The notes beneath the pieces were generated by a model, which saw nothing but the letters and a program-made list of their open reading frames with translations, did not search any database and had not been told where the DNA came from. Source: Eutreptiella sp. 'Long Island Sound 2002' (Eukaryota; Euglenozoa; Euglenophyceae; Eutreptiales; Eutreptiaceae). Taken from it: a stretch of DNA of 64,000 bases. The position numbers and the translations under genes are program-made. Of this stretch, positions 1 to 12,300 are shown one piece after another. The stretch is from assembly GCA_964036045.1 (NCBI GenBank), contig OZ038401.1, forward strand, positions 32,788,397 to 32,852,396, in the 5' to 3' direction. Every line of letters starts with the position of its first letter. Position 1 is the stretch's first letter.

Positions 1-1041
1 AGTCATCGCACAATTGTTTGTGGGACGTTGCATTTTTGGATTGATTGAATTTTTACCTGTTTCGCACACCCAGGATCCTCATCATGCAACGCACCAGGTA
101 GATCAATATTCATGGTACGTCTGTCGATTGCAAGCACAGGTGCACACAAAAAGAGCCAAGTGAACCCCATTTTCAATAGTCCCCCATCTTGGATTTAATA
201 TACACCCGAGTCTGCCTGGTTATTAGACGCAAGTTTCCCATCTGAGGCTCTATGGGGGTCGTGCAGGCACCATGTGCACACTGCGCCTCTTCAGCGGGCC
301 CCCTTTGGCATCAAGCGAAAAGTAGGCACTTGGTCGTAGGAATCGCAAGAACTCAAGCCTCAGCACACACGCTTAGTGATGCAGCAAAGATTTTGAGGGC
401 AATACATGATCCGTCGCCCTGGGTGGCATCCAGTGATGCAGGTGATGCGATCCCTCGGCCAAACATCTTCGCGCTGGCTTCTGATCCTCATGGGTTCACC
501 CGTTCCTAGGCGCCAGGGGAATGAGTATCAAGCCCCCCCCCCCCCTAAGAGGGTGGGTAATCGGAAGCCGGTGTGTGCACCCGGTACAACTCATTCCAGG
601 AAGCAATGTGTCACGCACCCCCTCGTAATGTGTCATGTCCCTTGCCCCCCGGAGTGTGTGACGTTCGCCGCCCCCTTGGTGTGCCACGCCGCCATCATTT
701 GTCACGCTTCCCACGTCATGTGTCACAACGAGTCAGGCCACCCCGTAGTGTCACATGTCCCCTGCACAACTGCCACGGATACCGTTCATGGCGGGGTTCA
801 TCCACAGACTGTATGAACTTTGTTCTACGCTCACGTACAACCGTTTGCGCTAAACCTGCCATACTACGTCCACCCTGCGACCTCCCTGCCCAGCTAGGTC
901 GCTTTAGGGACAACCTCATGGGGGTAAAATACTGCAGCACATCCGTTGGCAAGCTTTTCGTGGATCCTCTCTGCGCATGCCTGGTCCGTGGTAGCCTCCT
1001 CGGAGCTCGTTCTCTTGCCCTGCACCTGTTTCCCTGTCCAG
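1..1041. other. No supported gene; upstream intron or 5' flank of the first gene
   Basis: Several short ORFs overlap here on both strands, but none has domain-like composition or plausible splice context. The stretch around 600-770 is rich in repeated TGTCAC/TGTGTGAC-type words and C-runs. It is most simply an intron or 5' flank of the gene whose first visible exon starts near 1042, because that exon opens in mid-codon. Confidence 0.4.
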
Positions 1042-1394
1042 GCTGGCCAGTGCCTGCGCAGACGCAGTCGTGGCCGCTGCAGAGAATGTGGCGCATTTTC
1101 CGGATGGCCTCTTGGGCACGTCATGTGCCGTTGTGGATCAGGCCCTGCAGGTGCTGGTGCAGCTGCAACCCGCCTGGGCTCCAGCCGTCAAGACATGCCT
1201 CGCCCATGTCTTGAAGTACGTGTATACCAATACGGAGGTGCGTGTTTGGCAAGAGCTCATTTTGTGTGTGCTGGATGTGACGCAAGAAGGCAGGCAAGGC
1301 CGCGCAGGCAGGCAGGCGGGCGGGCGGGTAGGAAGGATGGAGGGAGGGAGGCAGGCAGGCAGGTGTGTCGGCTGGCGGGTATGCAGGCACCTGG

Positions 1395-1437
<43 letters not shown>

Positions 1438-2882
1438 CCGCGCAGGAACGCAGGCAAGGCCTGTAGGCAGGCAGGTAGGCAGGTGGGGCGGGGGTCAGGC
1501 AGGCAAGGCAAGACATGACCCCGGACTCCCCTCGAATGTGTGCATTCGCAGGATTCGAAGGATTGCCCGCACGCCCGCACGCCTTCCTGCCTCACACACA
1601 GAACCGCAGAAACACACTACAATGGACATGACCAGCAAACGATTGCCACCACCGAACACAACACAGTACAACACCAGCGGCTGAAGACACGCCCACGGGC
1701 GGCTCCAAGTGCCCGCCCGCCTGCCTGCCTGACTGGCTGCCTGTTTGCGTGCCTGCCTGTCTACGTACCCGCCTGCTTAAGTTCCTGCCTGCACTCCCTT
1801 GCCCACCTTCCTGTGTACCTGCCAGCCTGCATGCCCTCGCCTGCCTTCCCACATGCCACAGGGTTAGACAGGGTTAGGGCTCGGGGAGGGGCATTTGCCT
1901 CACTGCAGTGTGGTGTCTGTATCTTGCAGGATTTGTCTGGGGAGCCCCTCAACCCGCGCAATATTGATTCAGAGCGCATTAAGCTGCACGCTACTAATTT
2001 CTGTGGTATGTCCTCCATTTGATGCGATACTGTGCAGTGCACACTCCGTCCATGTGACCTGAGCACGTGACGAGGTTCAGCAAACACTCATCTCAGGGTA
2101 TTCAGTGTGCATCAGTGACCCTCCCCCAAACCTTATACAGATCTCCATGGTGTTTGAGATCCATGCGCTGCATTTCTCAAAGCCTGTCTGCACTTTTCAC
2201 TATGTGGGTGGCGAGTCCCAGACCCTCCCCGGCCAATTTTGAACCGCCCCCCCTTGATGCAGACAAGGAGAGGGATGCTGACGAAGCATGCATAATCGTT
2301 GGCAGAAGCATGGGGCTGAGGCATCTGTATCCACACAAACACGAACGAGACATTTACTGTGTTTCATGCGGCACCACTCAGCCCAGGTATTGCCTTCTTC
2401 CTGGGGTACCGCTCAGCTCAGTCTCCCCGATCCCCCTTTGGCCACACCTGGAGGGGACTCGAGCCGTCCTCCAGGTTGCGGGTTGGCCTAAGGGGACCGC
2501 ACTGGCGCCCCACCCCATACCGCGGTGAGGTACGCACCCCTGGGAGCCAGTGGGAGTCAGACACGGACACGCACACAGACACATGCCTTCTGCAGGAGAC
2601 ACATGGCAACAGAAGGCCAGACAGTTGGATGCTGCGATAAATTTCTCGCGCGCTGCGGGGACCGGCGCGTCCTCGGCGTTGCAGGAAATGAAGCGCGAAA
2701 GCGAAAAGTGGAAGGTTGAGTATATGAGGACCCTTTTCACAGGTTTGGCATCCCGGATTGCCAGTATTCGGAGCCGCGACGGCGTGTGTGTTCGGCTGAG
2801 CCACTTTGCTATTTATGTGTGTTTTGATTTGCCGGTGCTGTGTTTCGTTCGGTGGTGGCGCTGGTCATGTACATTGCGTTGC

Positions 2883-2923
<41 letters not shown>

Positions 2924-3208
2924 ACACGACGATTTCATTGTTTTGCATGGCCTGGCGAGGTGTTTGGAGACCATTGCCCTGTGACCACTGTGCCCTGCTG
3001 CGCTACATACCGTCCACACTGGGTTTCTTGGTCGTTCGTTCTTTGGGCTCCCTCACAAAGTGTGTGTGTGTGTGCGCGCGCGCGTGCGTGTTTCTGGGTA
3101 TTTTTTTTTGAAAGACGTCTAGGGCTGTCCAGCAGCTCCTGAGAATCTTCTTGTTGTTTTCCGCTTCACTGCTTTATTTGTGGTTTTGCGGTTCTCATCT
3201 TGTGTGCA

Positions 3209-3275
<67 letters not shown>

Positions 3276-3351
3276 CTGGGTGGTGGCACCCAGCACACGT
3301 TAAATCTAGGCGATGGCGACGGCTTTATTTCTGGTTTTGCGGCTCTCATCT

Positions 3352-3394
<43 letters not shown>

Positions 3395-6300
3395 CTGGGT
3401 GGTGGCACCCAGCACACGTTGAATCTAGGCGATGGCGACGGTGGTGCACGAGCTCCTCCGCGGGCGGTTTTTGTGGTCTGTTGCGCGGTGCAGGACTGAA
3501 CGCGGGAGATGGTGAGATACACTGTCCAGAACTGCATTTGCTCATTCTCTACCAACAGACCGAAAGATTTCTAGGACGGCTCTGCTGTTCCTGAGGAGTT
3601 TTCTTTCAACCGCTTTTCTTGCTTTGTTCTTGTCTCGCGGTTCTCAACGTGTGTGTTGTGCGCTCAATGTGTCCTGTCTGTGTGTTGCTGTGTGTTGCGT
3701 GTGCCAGTGTCTGGTCCTGGTCTGCGCTGCAGTTTGCGCTGCAGGATCTGAAGATTGCTCTGGCAAATACTTCAAGTGGGCACCCACTGTTTGTATTGTA
3801 CTGTATTGTATACTACAAGACTGTGTGTGTTTGCGTGTGTACTGAAGGCGCTGCTACCAAAAGGCAATGCCCGCGATGTCGTACCAATGGCATCTGGTAG
3901 ACGCGTGGGCCCTGAACCTAACCTAACCGTGCCTTAAATACCCTGCGGCGGGGGGCTGGGCGCGGTACGTGGCCCGTGCCTCCGCAGACCTGTTTGCCGT
4001 CTCTGCACTGTGTGTGCATGTGTCTGTTTGCGTGTGTGCGTATGTGTTCATGCATTGATTTGTCGGTTGCCATGTGCTGTATCCTCTTGTCTCGATTTTT
4101 GCTGGTGGTGTATCTGATGCCTTTGTGCTCGCGTGCGCGGCTGTGGATGTTTCAAATTACGAGTTGAGTGGTATTGCATTTCTCGTTGGCTGCGGTTTTA
4201 ATCACTGGTTGGTTCCGGGTGGCAAACGGGCAGCCGTTGCTTCTTGAGCCTGCACTGGCGCCCGCACACACACAGACACACACAAACACACACAAACACA
4301 AACACACACAAACACACACAAACACACACAAACACACACAAACACAAACACACGCACACGCACACGCACACGCACACGCACACGCACACGCACACGTACA
4401 TACGCACACGGCCCACGCGGCCCACTGGGACACCTCGCCCGACAATGTTTGTCTGCTGTGTGGCGACGAGAGACTTGCAAACCACATCTCCAGCCCCCAA
4501 CGCCACGCTGCTTAAGCCACGCAGCAATGGTGGGAATCCCCAGTGCTCGAGCGATCGCGATGGTGCTGTAAACGGAATGCTTTGCGGGAGCGTCGCATAG
4601 TGCAGTGCTTGTTCGCCGGTGCGACAGGCAGCTGTTCCCGAATCCGTGGTCCAGCGCCTCTGTGGAAATAATTCCTGCAGCCCTTGATGGAAAGCTCTGT
4701 TACATCGGGTAAGTCTCCACGCACACTGTTCTGTTTCTACTGCTGCCTGACTCCCTTCCCTTGCGGCAGGACCTGCATATCTGGTCTGTCTCCAGAACTT
4801 TGATTCATTCACCCGGTGTTCATGTGTTTCGAGCAGTGCCCTGATGAGTGCCTAGTGCGCCGTCCGAAGCCAAGGAGGAATTGACAATGGGCACTCAGTG
4901 TAACATATGTGCATGGGGGCGTATTGATTTGTTGCAGGATGGCGGATGCAGAGTTGCAATGAGAAGCGGCTGGCTCAAGAACTAGAACAGGTCCGAGAAC
5001 AAGGAATGTACGACGAGGTTGAGTACCAGCGGATGTTGAAAGGGTATTCGTGCATACCCCTGGTCACATTCCCTTTGCATCCCTACTTAGCGTCTTGCTG
5101 CCCACATCCTTCCTCCTTTCCGAAAGAAAACAAATCCACGTGTTTAATCCTACAGAGCTGTTATCCAGTTCCATGCCTATGTCCTTGTTGTCTATGTCTG
5201 TGCCGGTGCCTGTGTTGATCTCTGCATCAGTGTCTGTCTAAGGGCGCGTACCTCACAGCTGGTGTGGGGATGTGATCAGGGGAGGCAGTGGTGCGCCCCC
5301 TTAGGATAACACGCAACCTGGGTAGTGCTGGAGCTACCACGCTGTCTCTGTTCATATGTGTGCCATTAATTGGGGGCAGAAAACAGGACATAGTGGGCTA
5401 GATTTTTCGGAAAATTCCCCAGCAACCGACACGGAAACAGAAGCAGGTGTCAGGAGTGGCGCAGCATTTGGGGCAAAGTTTCCCCCTATCCGTGAACTGC
5501 AGAACAGCGGAACAGATGGGTTTAGAAATGGTATTGGGGCCTTTTGGGACGCTGTTTATGCTGGCTCCACACCGTCTACCTTTGATTATAGCCACCCCAG
5601 GGTTCTTGGTGCATGTGGCACAATGGACAGAAGGTTGCACGCTATGCCGCAGCCCTGCAGATGAGCAGTACCAGATATTGTGTTCATGCAAGCAGATCCA
5701 CCACACTTTTCCGCCTTCAGGCAACATTATTACTATTGCGCCTTTGGGCAAGAACATTGTTCTGCCTTCAGGCAAATATATGAACTGTGTTTGAGCACAC
5801 ATATAAGCACCCATGCCAAAGACGCATCTGTCATCCCACAGCCCCTCAAGCTTTGGGGGCCTGGTCAGCCCCTCTACGTGGGAGGTCAATGGATGTGACC
5901 CGCCCTGTGCAGAGTGCAGAGGGCCCTCAGTGGATTGACTGGCGATGTGCAGGGTGCATAGGCCCCTTAGTGGATGACCTGCCCTTGCTGGGGTTTGGGC
6001 ACCCCCAAACTCAGGGGCCAACAGCAGGTGGTGGATCCAATATGACCCAAGGCAGTGGATGTGTTATGACCCAAGGACAGGTTAAACATGGCATATAGTG
6101 CATGATCGCCCACACCATCGAAGGAGCTGGCTTGTCGTGGCCTCATTGTACATTGAGCCATGGGTGTCGGCTTGTGACTGGCCAAAGACACAGTTAACAG
6201 TGAACCCCTACTGTGTGCCATGAACAGCAAAGCTAGAAGCCTAGCCCATACCACATGCTGACCACTGACCCCTGTGGGGTTGTTGAGGCTATAGTTTAGC

Positions 6301-9300
6301 TGAAGGTAGGTAGCCCGATTAATATGCTAACTCGCAGGTACCACAGCCTGGTGGGTTGTTAAGGCCAAAAATTTAGCTGAGAGTGGGCAGCCCAACTAAT
6401 ATGCTAACCAACAGGTACCTTTTTTTGGTGTTGTGTCACCCTTGATTGGCTGTGCTGCTGTGATCAAAGTGGCCCTAAACCTTGGCACCTGAGGAAGCGG
6501 TGAGCCCTACTGTAGTGGGAATGCCATAGCACGATCGACACTTTTCTAGCGTAGGTTTTGCTCAATGCAGACTTTGCCCAGGTAGCCTACCAGTTTGCCA
6601 AGAGGTTGAAGGAACCAAGCAGTGCAGAGTGCACAAGGCCTTCAATGGACATGATTGGCAGGGCCCTCACTATATATGACCGGCCCCGTACGGTGCAAAG
6701 GGCCGTTAGTGCACATGAATGGCCTTGTGGAGAGTGTGCAGAGCCCTCATGGGGTATGGTTGGCCTTGGGTAGAGTGCAGAGGGCCATTGCAGGATTCAC
6801 GGGGCCCTTTGTAGATAGGACCAGCCCTATTTAGAGGGCACAATGCTGCCTTGTATAGAGTGCAATGGGCCCTCAGTGGATATGACCGGCCCTGGGATAT
6901 GACTTTGTTAGCCCCAGGGGTGTTACCTGGGCCCCCGCTCTACACCTGGCCCCTTGGCAAGCCCTCCAGATGATGCTCACGCGTTTGTGGCTGGAATGTG
7001 ACCCCGGGCCCAACAGGTACTACCTGAAAGGCATTCATGTCTGTGGCACTAAAGATTTCATTGGTGTCCCATAGAGTGCATTTACCCTGTCAACACTAGA
7101 TCCAAGCTGTTCTGGGCCAGGGGCAACAGACCAGCGCCAAGCACAAGACTATGGGGAGAGAGGTACCGCTCTGATGCCGAGACAGGGATGGCCCCCAGAG
7201 TCACCACCTGTTGGGCAACACGGGGCTGTTTTGTGGCATTCATAATTGGTCGCATCTCCTCCTCCTCCTCTTCTTCCTCCTCCTCCTGCTATGACCATGC
7301 CCATGACCATGTCTCATGTCTATGCCCATGTTTATGTGGTTGTCCATCTGTCTACATCTGTATCTGCATGTGCGTCTGTGTCCATGTGTGTGTTTGTGCA
7401 AGGCATGACATTTTTGCTCTTTCAATTTCTGCTTCAGTGTGGCTGAGTTGCCTGCACTTCGCTTGAATTGTCTCATTATTCGCTTGTCATTGGATTAGGT
7501 ACGAGGAAATGAGAGAAGCACATGCAACTATGAAAGCAAAGGTGAAAAGCATGGAATTGGAAATGTCGCAGATGCAGACCAGGTACTCCACCACCTGTTC
7601 TCTGTGTGACTGCCGTAAACCTTGATCCAGAGTTGTTGTAGAATAGGATTTTGTGGGCCGCAGAGGGGATCCACACATTCACCTTGCAGGTCATTTGAGG
7701 ATGTTTTTGGCTTCTCATTAGGTCAATGAGGTTTTTTCACTAAGGACAGCCCTTGAGGACCGCCCCAAGACCGACGGCTACTAGCCAAACGCCAGTGGTA
7801 AACGCTAAAGTGTTGGCAGTCACCGGCTGAATTTGGTGAATCACTGTTAATATTTCAGTGGTTCACCACCAACAGGTTGCACAGGTGGTGGTGGTGGTGG
7901 TGGGGGAGCGGCTCTACCAGTCGCAGGACGTGATGCCCCGGCGGGGGGGGGGGGGGGGCTCTGGCCACAGTTGGTTGCCAAAGGTACTGCCCTGACAATT
8001 CCATACCCGCCAAAGGCGCCTGAAGGTCCACGGGCGCACAGGTCAGGGTTAGAGGGAGGGCAAGGGGAGAGTAGGGAACATAATATGAGGGCATGCGTCG
8101 CCCCTCCCAGAGATCCCCCCCCTCAAGGGCGTTTGGCTAGCAGTAAGTTTGGGGGCCGGGAGGGGGGGCATTGCATCATTGCCGAAGAGTTGCCCCCCCC
8201 TCCCCTGCCTCCTGGAGACCCTGTGCAGAGTGCACATGCCCTCAGGGGGTATGACCAGCCTTGTGCATGGTGCACAGGGCCCTTAGTGCACATGATTGGC
8301 CTTTTGCGGGGTGCACCGGGCCCTCAATAGATATGACCGGCTGTTCCAGGTGCACAGAGCCTCTCATCCTCGTCTGTTTTGTTCTGAATCTCCCATCCCC
8401 AGTGCTTCCATTCTCCCTCTCCCCCGCCCCACCTTCCGCCCAAGGTCTTTTACTGTGGTCGGTGGGGGTGGCAGCGGAACCGAACCCCATCCCCCTGGCG
8501 TTAAATAGCGCCGAGTCGCACGCCATGCACACAGCATGCTGCACTGCAGTTGCAATTGGTACTCTGGGGTGGCATTGGTGTGTGAGAATGGTATTGAGAA
8601 TGGTATTGGTGTGGTATGGGTGTTGGTGATGTTGGTGGCAGTGCCGTGGCGTTGGGATTGCAAGTACCAACGTGCCTCATGAAGGCTACACTGAAGTCGG
8701 GCCCAAACCCCCACCATCTCCTTTGCATTCCACAACCCACATCTGCAAGGGAGGAAAGACTGTTCGAGGAGCGCATGCGCAAAGACGACACCATCCAGCA
8801 CCTGCAACATCAGCAGCAGGGGCTCATGAAGGAGCTGCGGCAGGCGAAGGAGAAGTTGGAGACCGCCTTGGCCAAGATCGAGCACAAGGACACATCGCAG
8901 CACAAGGCTCGTGTCTGGAATCTGGTAGATGAGCCACAGGGCGCATTGCAGGTGTTGTGTGCAGCAGGTTGCCATGGTCTTTGCTGCGCTGCAGCAACTT
9001 GACTGCATTGTTGACCACAACAGAGGCTTTCAGGGACCGGGCACCCGAGGGGTATTGATTGCACCTTTTCCGAGCGTTGAACGTTGGGCTCTACGTGCAG
9101 TCACAAGCATTGAAAACTGTGTTGTGGAGGCTGTCAAGAGCACCCAGTACTGTGCTGCGGAGGGGGTGCTGAGCAATGAGCACTGTGCTGTACTGGGGCC
9201 TTAGAGCAATTGAATTGCAGTGCTCTGGGGCTGCCAAAAGCCCTCTTCCTTGTGCGACAGGATTTCGGGGTTTCGGGCATATGAAAATCGACCACACGAT

Positions 9301-12300
9301 TGTACATGACCGTATCCGCCTGACCTACAGAGTGAGTCCCAGAGCTGGCACCATCGTGCATCCGTTGTACGATGGTGTACGACCATGTTGCACAACCCCT
9401 GTACCATCATTCACCCCTTCCTCCACCGTCTGGTCGTCATGTTTCACGAACTTTTCCCTCTAAAGATATGGCTGTTTTCTTGTTTTCTTTTAATTTGGTC
9501 AAAGAAGGCCCTTTATGGCCACCCTGCTCCCTTTCCAACCTTGCGACTGCCAACTCAATGTAATGACCGAGCACTTGTTCGCTTTGCTATTGAAGGCCGC
9601 CCCGAGCGCGCATCGTCCACCACGTGTTTTGTGGGTCCTGGATGCGCTGTCCATCCTTTGGGGCTGACTATCATGCGGTGCCCCCATCCTGATGTGCCCC
9701 AATGTGGCGCTACCTCTAATGTAGCGGAATGACTCCAGCTGCACTGCACTTCCGAGTGTCTGAAGGTTGATTCAGTTGGCCTTTGTAGGTCCGTGCTGTG
9801 GGTCGTGTTGTCTGCTGATGTTACGTCATTACAACGGGCGCCGGTGGTACTCAATTTCTTGAAAACCTTTGGCCAATGAAAAAGAAATTGGATGAAAAAG
9901 AAACACAGGGCAGAAGAGGACAAGCTGACAAGTGACGGTTGGGGTATGACTCCAGGTCAGTCGGTTCAGTGCTGACGCATGCAGCAGGTGGTTTGGGCCA
10001 CAGGGCGTGCAGCGATCCGCCTGCTGACATTGGCGAGGCACACGCACGAGCACAAGCACAGTCCCTGTTTCCTCATGTTCCTTCTGCTGACCAGTTTGAA
10101 GGCCTGGTCTTGCCTGGTCATTGTGCCACTTTCAGGGCCTTGATCTGAAGGATGTTGTGAGCGCTTTTGACGAAGGCACGAGGGGCGAGTACCGCTTAAT
10201 GAAATGTCGCACTGAGTCGTCGGTGGTGAATGGGCTGCTGGTGTTCCTACGCTACAGTCTGCCAGGTTCCTGTGGCATTGTGCTCCGCATGAGGCTCAAT
10301 GAGGATGCTTGATGCCCAGTCCAAGTCACAGTCAAACACGCTGTGGCGACAAAGATTGGGGAATCGTCAGTGCACAAGTGGTTGGGGGGGGAGGGAAAAT
10401 TTTTCCAGGAACAATCGCCATCCCTGAGAATCCCTGACCTCAAAGTGCTGCTGGGGCCTGTGTTGGTCAGCTCACAATCGTGGCCCAAAGGCAGGTGTTG
10501 CAGGTGTACAAGATGCAATGGAGCATTCATTTTCTGAGGGATTGTGCTGGCACGCGTGTACGTCCACGGAACCAAAGAGCAGCTGTCAGACCGTGCCCCG
10601 CAAGCCTCCCAAACATGCGCAGGGTCCTTTGCAATGGCCCTCTGCCTATGCAGACCAAACCGCTGTCCCATGTTTGCCCGCTCTCCTTGTCCACGCTACG
10701 GCCAGGTACCCAAAAAGTACGGTCTCTGGGAGGGTGTGCCTTGGACAAGCCAGCTGTCCACATTTGTGTGACACAATGTCCCACAGCCGCCAGATGACTG
10801 CAGCCTCCAGTTGGCTGTGCGTGTGGCCGAAGTGCCTAGGGTCACATAGTCGAACAATTGCCCGCTTCTGTGAGGGTGGCATAAGCCAAGGCACAGGGCC
10901 AGGCAAAACACACCAGTGCGCCAACACAGAGCACGCGGGACACTTCATTCAAACATCAAGTTCTTAGAATTTTGATGCCTGCGTATGTTTGCTGCGTGTG
11001 CATGTGATTGATGATGGAGGCTGGGTCGGTCAAAATGCATTAGTACCTGTTTGACAGAGGTAAAGCACCAAGACCAAATGACAGTCACAGTCCTTGTTTC
11101 CCCGTTCTGCACGTGGTATATCAGAGAAGGTGCTTTACTTCAATCCAAACCCAACTCCCTTCCTCCCTCCCTCCCTCCCTCCCTTCCTCCCTCGATCACT
11201 CCCTCCCTCCCTGCCAGCCTGCATCACTCTCTCACTCATTCGCTCCCTCATTCACTCCCACACTCCCTCACTCCCTCCCCTGTGGTGTCTGCACCCTGTG
11301 GTGTCTGCAGCACGCCCAAGAGGACGTTTATGGAGTAAGTGGGCCAGTAGAATGGATGTGCCACAAATTGCACATTGAGATGGAGCTGTAGTCTCTCCTT
11401 TGTGGAGAGTGATGGTGTCAATAAATCAATGTGCACCCCTCCCTCCCCGGTATCATTCTTGTGGACAAGTACCCCAAATGGCCAATGAATTGTGGTTTTC
11501 CTTCGTACGGTAGGTTTTGGTATTTTTGGGTTGTAGAGAATGAATCCCATCCAACGGCACCTGCAGCGCGTGCAGCGCACTTGCGGCGTGCAAAAGTGTC
11601 CCCCAAAGGCATTTAGCTAGGTGCAATGGTAACGAACTGCACAAGATCTGTACTAGGAGGGGACCCAAGTCCGCCGCCGAAGGCATTGTGAAACATACCT
11701 GGGGTCGAAACAGGTGTTTTACTAAGCGCAAGGCACACGATGAGTTTTCTGGGACCCCCTCGTCGCTATTACTCCAAATGGACTGTTTCTCCCATTTGTT
11801 TCTGATGTTTGGGTCCAGGTCACCTCCAGGCTATCCGATGGGCGTTGGCAGTTACGTGAATTGAGCTTGAGGGGAGGTGCGCTGAAGCGGCAGCACGGGG
11901 GTAGAGAAGAGCGCGTACTGCTGAGCAGCGAAGTGGGCGGAGGCGGGTTTCGGAGGTTACAAAGGCAGTGGCAGGGGTCGCGGGTGTTGACACCTGCCGT
12001 TTTGGGGTCAACAGAGTGCGCAGTATCAAAAACGGTGCACAGTGTCTGAGCCTATGTACAGGGGGTGTCGACATGTGCACCATGTGCACATGTTTACATA
12101 GTGTCTACATGTGCACACCATGGCGGGCGCTTGTGTGTTGGGCCGTACCCCCCCTTCCCTCCCCCATCCCCGCCACCGCTTTGCAGCATGGGAGGGGACC
12201 CAAGGACAGTTGTGTCAGGGGTAAGTCGCTTATTTTTTTTCCCGGTGCTAAGTCGCGTTTTTTTTTATGTGTAAGTCAAGTGTGGGAAAAAAAACTTGAG

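Noticed and set aside
2141-2200. Coding-like stretch ([20 protein letters not shown]) as an exon of the coiled-coil gene
   Set aside because: Looks protein-like, but its phase does not fit the flanking exons, which join in phase without it; left out of the model.
3180-3499. Overlapping Cys/Val-rich ORFs
   Set aside because: They are translations of the GT microsatellites in all frames, not genes. The same applies at 4152-4600 and 28080-28461.
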